A DNA stretch of 35,829 bases from positions 1-35,829 of the IMG/VR virus record IMGVR_UViG_3300042462_000212. One strand, written 5' to 3'. Both the position numbers and the translations under genes were made by a program. This stretch comes from a virus. Below the pieces are notes generated by a model. That model worked only from the letters and a program-made list of their open reading frames with translations, did no database searches and was not told where the DNA came from. Positions 8,427 to 15,981 of this stretch are shown here, piece after piece (within the stretch, counting starts at the first letter, position 1; every line of letters starts with the position of its first letter).

Positions 8427-9570
8427 ATTAGTGAATTTCGTTTTATAGTAGTAGCGTATTTTTGTTTGGTCAAATGTTGAAAACTATATCTAAGGGAGTC
8501 AATTCCGTGATTAAATGCATCAACTGGTATTCCTGCTTTTTTATCATTCCAAACATAATTAGATAATTCCTTTTTTAAGTTATGGCTTCGTTCGGTTATT
8601 ATTAGTCGATAATCTTGCATTTTAGTAATGCCAGCACTTACTGAGCCTTGCCCCTTTTCGCATCCAATTATATTTAATCCTTTTCGCTTTAAATCGTCAA
8701 TTAGTCTCGGCTCTGAATTATCTCCGATAATCAAATCAGTTGGTTTGCTAATCAGTTGTTTATTCGCTTGTAAAATAGCCTCCGTTCCCATCCCTTGACT
8801 TGAGTAAAGTAACTCGTCTGCAAATATAGTTTTTGTTTTTTCATCAACAGCAACTTTTATTAACGTGGTCGGGTCAATGCTAAACCCGTAATCCTGTCCA
8901 TAAGCATAAGGTAGTGAATTGTTAAAATCTCCAATAGTCCAATTCGTAAATATTGAACCCTCCCTTGTTGCTCTTTCTCCAGAGCCATAAATTTTCCACC
9001 AATAATCATTGTGCTTTCTGCTTTCAATATCTTCTATTTGAGCGGCTGTTAAATAGGGGTTGTCTTTATAAGTAGTTATGAGCGGAGGGTATTTTTCAAT
9101 ATAAGGGTCGAGCCAGTGTTCTAATCCTAATGCAGGGTTGTAGTCGCAAATTATCTTATGCCTTGTTCTCGGAAATAGTTGGTCTATTGTTTCCTGTGGG
9201 AATTGGTGCGCCTCGTTAATCCAAATGAAATCTCTTGACCTACCATGTATCTTTGCAGGTGTGTCCGCTCCATAATAGCTTATTAAGTTACCATTCAAGT
9301 TATAAGTGTGCTCACTTTTGTTATGGTGCATGTCGTTATACAATTCGCATTCAATTAATACGTCTTTAAAATCCTTCCATGCCGTTGCCCTTAATGCTGT
9401 GAATGTATCTCGGCAAATATCAATGTCTAGTCCCGAGTAGTTTTCGCATAGCCATATCAAATAATAAATAATTGAATATGATTTTCCGCTCCGAGTTCCC
9501 CCCTGCAAAAGGGTTATTCGTTGTTCGGGAACTTTTTTTTTAAATAAAGAAAATTAGGGTTTGCTTTCAT
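8423..9570 (-). CDS. terL: Terminase large subunit, with a -1 frame break near the N-terminus
   Basis: The packaging ATPase and nuclease. In the main frame (361 codons, 9508-8423) the Walker A motif GGTRSGKS comes almost at once, followed by a Walker B-like IWINEA at about 96-100, CDYNP (motif III) at 121-125, and a nuclease domain with likely metal ligands D206 (YGQDYGFS), D263 (IIGDNSE) and D337 (NHGIDS). The only start in that frame is TTG at 9508, which would remove the beta strand before the P-loop. The expected N-terminus (MKANPNFLYLKKK) is encoded from ATG 9570 in the 0 frame. That frame reaches a stop at 9514, but a -1 shift at the A9 run leads into VPEQRITLLQGGTRSGKS, giving 382 residues. 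The ATG overlaps the small terminase gene by 17 nt. Function is certain; how the two parts are joined is not. Confidence 0.92.
9532..9538 (-). promoter_or_regulatory. Candidate -1 slippery heptamer A AAA AAG in terL
   Basis: In the frame set by ATG 9570, codons 12 and 13 are AAA and AAG, preceded by A, giving A AAA AAG, the same heptamer as in E. coli dnaX. It is the end of a 9-A run (9541-9533 on the minus strand). A -1 slip makes the next codon GTT (9532), exactly the terminase frame. Without the slip, translation stops after 18 codons. Confidence 0.5.
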
Positions 9571-9862
9571 CGTCTAACCATTCAGGTAGTTTCTTTTTAC
9601 TTACTGATACATCCATAGTTTGCTTTGCCTTGCCGTACGCTCTATCTAATAGCACTTCTGCTGCTCTTACGTCCCCTTTAGCAGCCTTTGCTCGTAATGC
9701 CTTTAGTATCACCTCCCCTGCGCTTATGCCGTCTTTTTCTTCGCCAAGCACATCAGCCAATAGTTTATCCAACTCGGGTAGCTTTTTAGGTCTGCCGTTT
9801 GGGTTTCCGCTTTCGCCTTTTTTAAAAGGCTTTAGGTTTTCTAATGTCGGTTTCTTTGCCAC
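9554..9862 (-). CDS. Putative terminase small subunit (DUF5681-like), 102 aa
   Basis: Contains the phrase FKKGESGNPNGRPKKLPELD at about residues 13-32, the signature of DUF5681 proteins that usually precede terminase large subunits. A helical part (LKALRAKAAKGDVRAAEVLL) and a basic tail follow. Its position immediately upstream of terL supports a DNA-recognition role in packaging. It ends 16 nt inside the candidate terL start and begins 13 nt after the glycosyltransferase gene. Confidence 0.75.
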   Translation of the reverse strand: MAKKPTLENLKPFKKGESGNPNGRPKKLPELDKLLADVLGEEKDGISAGEVILKALRAKAAKGDVRAAEVLLDRAYGKAKQTMDVSVSKKKLPEWLDDESKP

Positions 9863-9875
9863 TGTTATGCCTCTG

Positions 9876-10616
9876 TTAAAGATTTAGTTCAATAGTAAAT
9901 TCATTGGCTTTTCTTTTTGCCGATTTTATCATATTAGGATACATATTAATTAATTTTTTAATTGCTTCCTTTTCCATAGCAATTGTTCTATAATCTTTAC
10001 ACCCCCCATCTTTGCCCCAATGGTCATTCTCCCAATGCAAATACCTTAATCCTAATATGCCCCCATATTTTACTATGTGCCTTAGACATATCTCATAATC
10101 CTCTTTAACTTTAAACGTTTCATCAAAATAAAACTCCCCATCGTTAATAATACCCATGCACGATGCGGTTAAATATGTTTTTGTTAATATAGGCTTATAT
10201 GGGTAAACGCTTCTTGGTGCTGATTCAGTTTTTAGTCCCCACATTTTATAATTTAATTGTTCTGTTATGTCAAATGCCTTTATAAACTCCTCACCCCAAA
10301 AACCCTCATCTCTTATTTCAATTCTCTTTGATTGTGTTAGTCCTAATTTAGTGTACCCGCAAAACTTCACATCATCGTCAATAAATACTACTCGCCTTTC
10401 TTGTGTATTTTTTAATATCCAATTTCTTGTGGGTGTTATGCCTTGTACATCCTTAGGCACTGAAACTATATTTTTATACAGTCCTTTGTATTGATGTATT
10501 TCACTTTCGGGAACGTACCAAGTTGCCAAATTTGGCAAAACCTTTTGGCTTGTTGTTAATCCTGCCCTCCCCTTACTTGGTATCGCTATTAGCACTAATT
10601 CTTTTTTTAAAATCAT
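9876..10616 (-). CDS. GT-A glycosyltransferase, TAGT-like (possible DNA base glycosyltransferase)
   Basis: This 246-residue protein starts VLIAIPSKGRAGLTT (residues 8-22), the usual first strand of this family, and has a DDD triad in RRVVFIDDDVKF at 80-82, the metal/nucleotide-sugar site of a GT-A fold. GEFYFDETFKVKEDYEICLR around 160-180 fits the catalytic acidic segment. The overall pattern matches the phage family named TET-associated glycosyltransferase (TAGT), thought to add sugars to modified DNA bases. The gene lies between a ParB-like gene and small terminase, a neighbourhood I recall for this family. Its ATG overlaps the ParB-like gene by 44 nt, unusually long here; GTG at 10595 (Val8) is an alternative start. 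The substrate is inferred. Confidence 0.65.
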   Translation of the reverse strand: MILKKELVLIAIPSKGRAGLTTSQKVLPNLATWYVPESEIHQYKGLYKNIVSVPKDVQGITPTRNWILKNTQERRVVFIDDDVKFCGYTKLGLTQSKRIEIRDEGFWGEEFIKAFDITEQLNYKMWGLKTESAPRSVYPYKPILTKTYLTASCMGIINDGEFYFDETFKVKEDYEICLRHIVKYGGILGLRYLHWENDHWGKDGGCKDYRTIAMEKEAIKKLINMYPNMIKSAKRKANEFTIELNL

Positions 10617-11199
10617 CCCAGTTCAAAACCCTTTCAAGCCCAACTGCATTAAATGGACTTCCTTTTTTATACCCTCCCTTAGAAACCATTTTTAGTTTCA
10701 ATGTTTCTTTGATCTCCTCCCATTCTATACTATTCGGTTCTGCCATAATTAAAATATATTCTTTTGGGGGCTCAAGTTGAACGCTTTGCGGTATTTCTAT
10801 TTCATCGCCATCCTCCAAATTATCTATTTGCTCATCAATTGGCACATCCAACCCCCATTTATCCAAATCATCTGCTTCGTAATCGTTGGCTAACATATTC
10901 CAATCCCATTCGCCACCACTTACGTTATCTTTAATAATAAACTCCTTTTGCTGTTCCTCTGTCAAATCCTCTGCCATAATTATCGGGACTTCTTTTAACC
11001 CTGCTTCTTTACAGGCTCTTAACCTCATATTGCCACCGAGTACAATCATATCAGCATTAACTACTATCGGACGTATTTCGAGCATCTTTGGGAAGTCTTT
11101 TATTGACTGCACCAACTTAGCAAATTTGTCATCCTTTATTACTCTCGGGTTGTTTGGGTTTGCTTTAATCTCTGATATTTTTACTTTTTGTGACTTCAC
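10573..11199 (-). CDS. ParB/sulfiredoxin-fold nuclease-like protein, 208 aa
   Basis: The N-terminal ParB domain is clear: VKISEIKANPNNPRVIKDDK at 6-25 (NPR box), IRPIVVNADMIVLGGNMRLR at 42-61 (the GGxxR phosphate-binding motif), then AGLKEVPIIMAEDLTEEQQK. The C-terminal part is acidic (DEQIDNLEDGDEIEIPQSVQ) and may be a protein-binding tail. Phage ParB-like proteins act in DNA binding, nicking or base-modification systems; genes of this type often sit beside modification glycosyltransferases. It overlaps the previous gene by 4 nt and the following glycosyltransferase by 44 nt. It is not likely to be a plasmid-type partition ParB because no ParA is present. Confidence 0.75.
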   Translation of the reverse strand: MKSQKVKISEIKANPNNPRVIKDDKFAKLVQSIKDFPKMLEIRPIVVNADMIVLGGNMRLRACKEAGLKEVPIIMAEDLTEEQQKEFIIKDNVSGGEWDWNMLANDYEADDLDKWGLDVPIDEQIDNLEDGDEIEIPQSVQLEPPKEYILIMAEPNSIEWEEIKETLKLKMVSKGGYKKGSPFNAVGLERVLNWDDFKKRISANSDTK

Positions 11200-11552
11200 A
11201 CGTATTTTTTAGTAAATAATGATTCTCGGTTACTTAGTTTGGTTTCTTCGTAGATGTATTTTTCAGTTACCTTTGGGTTAAGGTAGCATTTTCGATAAAT
11301 ACCGCTTAAAGTTATATTATATCTTTGCGCCCTACCTTGTTTGTTCCAGTCTTGACCAAAATCAGTTACTTTGATATTTTTTTTATCTGTAAACTTTTGA
11401 AAGTCAAGATTAAGATAATTAGGTGCAATGTTTTTATAACTCAACTGCAAATCGACAACTAAAGCATCTATCCATAATCTCATTTTAGCAGCCCATGAAA
11501 GGCTGTCTACTTTATTGACTATTTCTGGCATATTAATTATTTCTTTGTTCAT
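11196..11552 (-). CDS. Conserved-type phage protein of unknown function, 118 aa
   Basis: I start it at ATG 11552, 1 nt after the stop of the SSB-like gene; the longer frame back to 11570 would overlap that gene. It has helical segments (LSWAAKMRLWIDALVVDLQL), a more polar middle, and a basic C-terminus. No motif recognised. The ATG-stop overlap of 4 nt with the ParB-like gene suggests joint translation. Located among DNA metabolism genes, so a role in replication or modification is possible but unproven. Confidence 0.55.
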   Translation of the reverse strand: MNKEIINMPEIVNKVDSLSWAAKMRLWIDALVVDLQLSYKNIAPNYLNLDFQKFTDKKNIKVTDFGQDWNKQGRAQRYNITLSGIYRKCYLNPKVTEKYIYEETKLSNRESLFTKKYV

Positions 11553-11553
11553 A

Positions 11554-11787
11554 TCAGAATGGCAAGTCATCTTTCACTGAATCCGTTTCTTTCTTAGCCT
11601 CCTTTTGCATTGGTTCTGTTAAAGCAGCTCCAAAGTAGCTAACTCCGTTTTTGTCTTTGCGAACCCAAAGTCCGATGTCTTTTACTTTGCCGTCTATTTT
11701 GATTTGACCTTTGTAGTCAGGGTGATTGTCGGCTGACTTTTTTGTGTTTTTGAAAATTAATCCTGAATTGTCCTTTGTGATTTCCAT
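11554..11787 (-). CDS. Small putative single-stranded DNA-binding protein, 77 aa
   Basis: A short beta-rich domain (SGLIFKNTKKSADNHPDYKG at 8-27, then IGLWVRKDKNGVSYFGAALT) is followed by an acidic tail ending DDLPF. That ending resembles the C-terminal tip of bacterial SSB (DDDIPF) that recruits repair and replication proteins. The domain is shorter than a full OB fold (about 110 residues in SSB) but resembles small phage ssDNA-binding-like proteins. It sits near NinG and the primase-helicase. The role is inferred mainly from the tail and context. Confidence 0.5.
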   Translation of the reverse strand: MEITKDNSGLIFKNTKKSADNHPDYKGQIKIDGKVKDIGLWVRKDKNGVSYFGAALTEPMQKEAKKETDSVKDDLPF

Positions 11788-11796
11788 AGTGTTTAA

Positions 11797-12084
11797 TTAA
11801 ATAAGTGAATCTAAATTGTTTATTATTTCATTAGCCCAATTTGGGTAGATATTTGACAAAAAAGTATCGTCTTCACCATAATAGTCAATATGCAAAACCC
11901 CATTTCTGAAATTAATAGTGAGTTCATATTCTATATTTTCAGCGTATCCATATTCTCCAAATTCAGGACTTTTTACTATTTTGCCTTTTGAAGTTAAATC
12001 TATTCTTGTTGGTAAAGATAGTGTATTACTATCAAATACAAATGAATCGTTTTGGTCTTCTTGGTTTGTGAACTTTGTTTTCAT
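11797..12084 (-). CDS. Hypothetical protein, 95 aa
   Basis: An acidic, mainly beta-type protein (IEYELTINFRNGVLHIDYYG) with C-terminal NWANEIINNLDSLI. No recognised family. It lies between NinG and the SSB-like gene, with a 9-nt gap to the latter. The start is an ATG following an A-rich leader. Confidence 0.5.
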   Translation of the reverse strand: MKTKFTNQEDQNDSFVFDSNTLSLPTRIDLTSKGKIVKSPEFGEYGYAENIEYELTINFRNGVLHIDYYGEDDTFLSNIYPNWANEIINNLDSLI

Positions 12085-12119
12085 TATTGTTTTTTTAGTT
12101 AGTGAATTTAGCTACAAAT

Positions 12120-12671
12120 TTAATAATTTTTTAAATAGTTAAGGTATTTTTTTTTCATTTCAATTAATTCATCTTTGCTCCATGCCTTTGTTCTTTGCGT
12201 TTCTGATAGCCGTTCCAAATTTTCAACGTATTCAATACCATACCTTTGAATTAATCCTTTTCGATATTCAGTTAAGTTTCCGCTCAAGTACTTATTGCAT
12301 TTTGAATTGCATTGTTTATGGCAATTAGTTTCTTCAAATATTAATCCAGTAAAAGGATATGCGCTAAAGTAGTGACCACCTGCCCATTGATTCGATTCTT
12401 TGCACCCGCAACTTATGCAAGGTTGGTCAAAGTCTCTTTTCCTAATCCAAAGTTGAAATACTTTTTTAGCATCTTTCAGATAATCAGATTTCTTTTTGAG
12501 TGATTCTTTGCGCTCTGATTGCCTTTTTTTAGATTCCTTAGCCTGTCGTTCAGCTAATTTACCCTTTGCATAGGTCAAAGCACATTCATAGCCACAAACC
12601 GATTGTAATGGCTTTTTAGGCTCAAACTCTATTTTACAAACTTTGCATTTTTTGTTGGCTTTTACCGACAT
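12120..12671 (-). CDS. ninG: NinG/Rap-like Holliday junction endonuclease, 183 aa
   Basis: It opens with a Cys4 zinc ribbon (C9, C12, C26, C30), then a Lys/Glu-rich linker helix, then the NinG core: FQLWIRKRDFDQPCISCGC, QWAGGHYFSAYP and ETNCHKQCNSKCNKYLSGN. In lambda, NinG (Rap) is a structure-specific nuclease that cuts recombination intermediates. Here it belongs with the ERF annealing protein and the exonuclease at 17.6-18.9 kb. A 9-A run near its 3' end (12155-12147) is read normally without a frame change, a useful contrast with the three frameshift sites. Confidence 0.85.
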   Translation of the reverse strand: MSVKANKKCKVCKIEFEPKKPLQSVCGYECALTYAKGKLAERQAKESKKRQSERKESLKKKSDYLKDAKKVFQLWIRKRDFDQPCISCGCKESNQWAGGHYFSAYPFTGLIFEETNCHKQCNSKCNKYLSGNLTEYRKGLIQRYGIEYVENLERLSETQRTKAWSKDELIEMKKKYLNYLKNY

Positions 12672-12730
12672 TTGCTTTTATAAGTTATTGATTATCATTA
12701 GAACTTCTCTTAGCCAATAGTTGTAGGCAA

Positions 12731-12943
12731 TTACTTGCTTTTAAATGACTGTAATGCTTCACCAAAAGTAATATCAGCTTCTATGTTGTATTCTCTTTGA
12801 ATGTGTTCGAAAAAAGCAAGCAACTGTTCGCTTCGCCCTACAACACTAAATAACCGCAATATGTGAGGAAGTGCTTCATCAGGGCTTAATACCTTTTCTC
12901 GAACTAAATCGAGTATTTCAAGTGTTTTGTTTTCTATTTCCAT
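12731..12943 (-). CDS. Hypothetical small helical protein, 70 aa
   Basis: A short, mostly helical protein (LEILDLVREKVLSPDEALPH, EQLLAFFEHIQREYNIEADI). No family recognised. It is the first gene after the 136-nt non-coding stretch downstream of the primase-helicase gene, and is followed by NinG after 59 nt. Context suggests an accessory replication or recombination factor. Confidence 0.45.
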   Translation of the reverse strand: MEIENKTLEILDLVREKVLSPDEALPHILRLFSVVGRSEQLLAFFEHIQREYNIEADITFGEALQSFKSK

Positions 12944-13079
12944 ACTGCGTTTATTATTTTACGTTATCTGAATGACTTTTTATGCCTTATCTCTTATAAT
13001 TTAGGTTAATGTATGATATATCATCACACATTGTTATCCAAATACTGAATCCCTATCCTTAAATCTGCTTATCCATAAC
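12944..13079 (-). other. Intergenic stretch with DnaA-box-like sites; origin candidate
   Basis: The 136 bases between the primase-helicase gene and the next gene are AT-rich. They hold TTATCCAAA (13034-13042) and TTATCCATA (13069-13077), each one mismatch from the DnaA box TTATCCACA; the second just reaches the ATG-distal edge of the region. Two weaker sites, TTATCTGAA (12964) and TTATCTCTT (12987), are in the same orientation. A perfect 12-bp palindrome, ATGATATATCAT, lies at 13013-13024. The phage encodes a stand-alone DnaA domain IV protein, which could bind such boxes. Alternatively this is only a promoter/operator region. Confidence 0.4.
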
Positions 13080-14879
13080 TCAAAAGCACCAGTCTGGATA
13101 ATCTTCATCTTTTTTGTTTTCAATTAGTTTTGCCATAGGGTCTCCACTTTCAAATACAAACCTCCTAAATCCTCTGTGAAGATTAAAAATAGCAATTCCT
13201 TTTTTACCTACTACTTTTTGCCGTCTTATTTTTTTAGTGTGAAATTCGCAGACTGTTGAATCAGGATTCTTTTGGTGTTCTGGTCTGTGATATACCAATA
13301 TGTTATCCATTTTATTATTCCACATCGCTCCATCTGCAATATCAAAGACATCTGGGCATGGATAATTGCCAGTTGAATCCTTAACCATCATTTTTGGGTG
13401 CGCTACAATAAAAAAGTAAATATTGTTTTGTTGAGCAAATCGACTGCAATCAGCTAAAAAAGTTTCTAAATATTTATCAGAGCGACCTCCGCTTTTTGCG
13501 TATTCATTTGTCATTTGATTAAAAGGGTCAATTATGCATCCGCTAACCTTTTCCTTAATCACTAATTCCAAAAATCTCTCTTTGATGTATTCAGGGGTCG
13601 GACTTATTTCTTTTGGATATACATAGAAAAAATGCTTTGATAGTTCGTCATAAATCCGCTCGTATTCACTTCTGCTAACTCTGTAATTTGAATCTGGTGT
13701 TAATTTCATTCCACAATATATTTCTACTAAATCATGGTAAAATTCATGAGCGGGGTTATCCTCTGGAGAAAACAATGCAAATTTTTCCTTATATAGAATA
13801 ACCCTCATAAGCATATACCACTTCAAAAAAGTTGATTTGCCATAGTTTCCTATTCCAGTCAATAAGGTTATTTCACCTCTTTTTAGCTTAAAATGACTAT
13901 CAATATCCTCAACTCCTATTCCATAAAGCTGTTCGTAACCGCTATCATAAATCTTTAAAGCATCTGCCTTTACATCTTCTCCAAAAATTACATCTTTAGG
14001 TTTTATGTCAGGGTTAAATATATCAGCGTCAATTTCTATTTCTTTTCGATTAACCTTTTCAACAAGCACTTCTCTTTCAAATTGAGCCGTTCCATATTTG
14101 GATTTGTTTTGTCTGTATGCAGATTTTACTACTCGTTCCAATTCTGAAAATGGAAAAGAATCACCACCGATTTGAAATTCAAAAGCGCATAAAGAAATTG
14201 TATCGCTTTCACCTATCCCAAACCTACAGCAAGCTCCCGCAAGTTTAAAAAGGAATATATTTCTTTCACCAGTTGCAAATGCGTTCCCCTTGTTTATTTG
14301 CCATTTTAATAACTTTTGGAAACTTTCTGCATAATTGCTACGCTCATAAGTTGTTTGTTGCTCTATTGCATTAATTTTGCGAAATACGCTTGGTTTTTCA
14401 GCTATGTATATTTCGGGGTCGTAGCTTTCATAACATACTCTGCTTTCGTTTATTCCTGAATTGTCTATTTCAGGAAATAATTCTTTTAATGCCTGAAAAT
14501 GCTCACGATGCTTTTTGCCGTCTGCTATTTTTACAAGCGCCTTTAATCCGTTTCCACTTGGTGAAATCCAACAAGCATAAATAAACTCATTAGCACACAA
14601 TAAAGATTTTTCATTATTAACATCCTCTAAATTATCGAAGTCTAAACAAATTAGATTTGAATGATTAATCATTCCAATATCCGTTCTTTCTTTAAATTTG
14701 CCTGAAAAACAAACACTCGGTAGGTTCTGTTTCAACTTATTGCTACGCTCTTTGTCAAGTTGCGTTCTGATTTCATCAATCTTTTCTTTTGACTTACCAA
14801 TTCTTATTCGCTCCAAAGCCTTTTGAACTGGAATGTAATTTGGTGTTTTGTCAAAAATGTTTCTGTAAATAGTTACCAT
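13080..14879 (-). CDS. Primase-helicase fusion (BT4734-type N-terminus, DnaB-like C-terminus)
   Basis: A 599-residue replication protein. The N-terminal part carries the BT4734/VirE-N-like domain: INHSNLICLDFDNLEDVNNE at about 71-90 with D80 and D82 as likely metal ligands, then WISPSGNGLKALVKIA. A middle helical segment (ERNIFLFKLAGACCRFGIGE at 205-224) resembles the primase C-terminal helical domain. The C-terminal domain is a RecA/DnaB-type ATPase: Walker A GIGNYGKST at 342-350, Walker B GCIIDPFN at 447-454, and FFIVAHPKM at 489-497. It probably unwinds and primes phage DNA. It overlaps the loader-like gene by 7 nt. A full DnaG TOPRIM was not seen, so primase activity is inferred from the BT4734 domain. 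Confidence 0.82.
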   Translation of the reverse strand: MVTIYRNIFDKTPNYIPVQKALERIRIGKSKEKIDEIRTQLDKERSNKLKQNLPSVCFSGKFKERTDIGMINHSNLICLDFDNLEDVNNEKSLLCANEFIYACWISPSGNGLKALVKIADGKKHREHFQALKELFPEIDNSGINESRVCYESYDPEIYIAEKPSVFRKINAIEQQTTYERSNYAESFQKLLKWQINKGNAFATGERNIFLFKLAGACCRFGIGESDTISLCAFEFQIGGDSFPFSELERVVKSAYRQNKSKYGTAQFEREVLVEKVNRKEIEIDADIFNPDIKPKDVIFGEDVKADALKIYDSGYEQLYGIGVEDIDSHFKLKRGEITLLTGIGNYGKSTFLKWYMLMRVILYKEKFALFSPEDNPAHEFYHDLVEIYCGMKLTPDSNYRVSRSEYERIYDELSKHFFYVYPKEISPTPEYIKERFLELVIKEKVSGCIIDPFNQMTNEYAKSGGRSDKYLETFLADCSRFAQQNNIYFFIVAHPKMMVKDSTGNYPCPDVFDIADGAMWNNKMDNILVYHRPEHQKNPDSTVCEFHTKKIRRQKVVGKKGIAIFNLHRGFRRFVFESGDPMAKLIENKKDEDYPDWCF

Positions 14880-15475
14880 CCTGTATCTCCTTCTAAAATT
14901 GATTTTGCAATATTGCTTTTCGGTTGTTGTGCGGTTAATTCGTCATTCCACCTTTGATTATTAAAATATGTTTCTGGATTTGGCTGATATTTTTTATCAG
15001 TTATGTTTTCTAAAAACAAAGGCAAAGTATCAATTATTTTTTGACGTTCAATATCTTTCAGCGCAATCCATTTTTTTTCACACTTGTTTTTAGCTCCTAT
15101 CTTTTTATCATACAAATCCCAAAACACACCAAAAGAGATATTTATTTCTTTTTTATTATCACTATCATTATCACTATCATTATCACTATCGGCTTTTTTG
15201 GGTTTCTCTGGGTTTTTTTTACTTGGTCTACCTCCGTTTAATCCATTCTTTTTATTGCGCTCAACTACATTGTTATATGTCTGTAAGTCCCTATCGAATT
15301 GACTTTTAAAAGGATAAAAAGCCAAATTAACCAACTGGGTTATTTGGGTTTCTTTGGGTTTCTTTGGGTTATGATAGTTATAAATTAACCTAAATAATTG
15401 ACCGCATTGTTCATCAGTCAATTCATCTAAAATACCCAAACTATCTACGTGAATTATAAATGATTTTTTACTCAT
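14873..15475 (-). CDS. Replication initiator / helicase-loader-like protein (DUF6291-like), 200 aa
   Basis: The N-terminal 80 residues (SFIIHVDSLGILDELTDEQC, LFRLIYNYHNPKKP, FYPFKSQFDRDLQTYNNVVE) fit the DUF6291 pattern seen upstream of phage replicative helicases. A linker follows with GRPSKKNPEKPKK and the repeat DSDNDSDNDSDN (about 97-108). The C-terminal half (FGVFWDLYDKKIGAKNKCEK ... YFNNQRWNDEL) matches the C-terminal domain of phage initiator proteins. The direct overlap with the helicase gene supports a loader or lambda O/P-like role. The linker DNA contains 12-bp tandem repeats described separately. Confidence 0.65.
   Translation of the reverse strand: MSKKSFIIHVDSLGILDELTDEQCGQLFRLIYNYHNPKKPKETQITQLVNLAFYPFKSQFDRDLQTYNNVVERNKKNGLNGGRPSKKNPEKPKKADSDNDSDNDSDNKKEINISFGVFWDLYDKKIGAKNKCEKKWIALKDIERQKIIDTLPLFLENITDKKYQPNPETYFNNQRWNDELTAQQPKSNIAKSILEGDTGW
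15155..15190. repeat. Three tandem 12-bp repeats inside the initiator-like gene
   Basis: The unit ATTATCACTATC is repeated three times without error and encodes the DSDN repeats of the linker. A second set, GGGTTTCTTT repeated at about 15347-15370, encodes KPKE-type residues in the same gene. Tandem iterons inside the initiator gene are known from the lambda origin in gene O, so an origin function is possible. A simple low-complexity linker expansion is the alternative. Confidence 0.6.
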
Positions 15476-15840
15476 ACCTTTAATTTATCGTGCAATAAAA
15501 CAAACTTTTCCAAACTTGAACTTACACCATGAAACATGATATCATTTATCAAATGTGTAAGGATTTGTATTTCTTTAAACTTTTTATTCTTTTGGAGTAT
15601 CTGAAAAATAGTCTTTACATCCTCAATCTGAATTGTTATTTCAGTATGGCAATTTTCGCACAATGTTATTAAATACTCGTCTGGGGTTTCAATAGGATTT
15701 TTAGAATACAAAATATGGTGTACTTGTAATTGCTTGTCTGTACTTTGACAATTTTGGCAAGTGAAATTATCACGCTCAAATATTAGCAACCTTTTCTTTT
15801 GCCAGTTTGGGTGCTTTAACTTATAAGAATAATTTTCCAT
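15472..15840 (-). CDS. HNH endonuclease, 122 aa
   Basis: The HNH fold is plain: HPNWQKKRLLIFERDNFTCQ with zinc ligands C28 and C31, VHHILYSKNP with H41-H42, then EYLITLCENCHTEI with C61, C64 and H65. The DNA-cleaving core is complete. The C-terminal 50 residues are helical and unassigned. It could be a stand-alone homing-type nuclease or a recombination/packaging nuclease. It overlaps the initiator-like gene by 4 nt, so it is translated with it. The long structured leader upstream (15843-15961) is unusual for this genome. Confidence 0.8.
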   Translation of the reverse strand: MENYSYKLKHPNWQKKRLLIFERDNFTCQNCQSTDKQLQVHHILYSKNPIETPDEYLITLCENCHTEITIQIEDVKTIFQILQKNKKFKEIQILTHLINDIMFHGVSSSLEKFVLLHDKLKV

Positions 15841-15842
15841 AA

Positions 15843-15961
15843 TGTAGAGTTTTTATATATAAAAGAGGGGTTTCAGGAAACTCTACTAACCCACAGCCAA
15901 AGATAGCTATGTTTTTCACCCCTCTATTTAATTTTAAAAATGTCATGTAACGTAGAGTTTT
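15843..15961 (-). promoter_or_regulatory. Structured leader with alternative hairpins
   Basis: In the 141-nt gap before the HNH gene, GTAGAGTTTT occurs at 15844-15853 and 15952-15961. Its inverted complement AAACTCTAC occurs once between them at 15878-15886. AGAGGGGT (15864-15871) pairs with ACCCCTCT (15918-15925). The central AAACTCTAC can therefore pair with either outer copy, while the second pair interleaves with the distal alternative, giving a pseudoknot-like or switch-like arrangement. No known riboswitch class was recognised. Confidence 0.45.
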
Positions 15962-15981
15962 ACAATTGCAATACTACAAAA

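Noticed and set aside
10573-11199. ParB-like gene as evidence for a plasmid-like prophage
   Set aside because: No ParA, parS-like repeats or replication protein of plasmid type were seen; the neighbourhood fits a phage modification or packaging context.
15041-15302. Two plus-strand frames with SLSLSLSL or ITIIITI runs
   Set aside because: Produced by the 12-bp tandem repeats of the initiator-like gene on the other strand.
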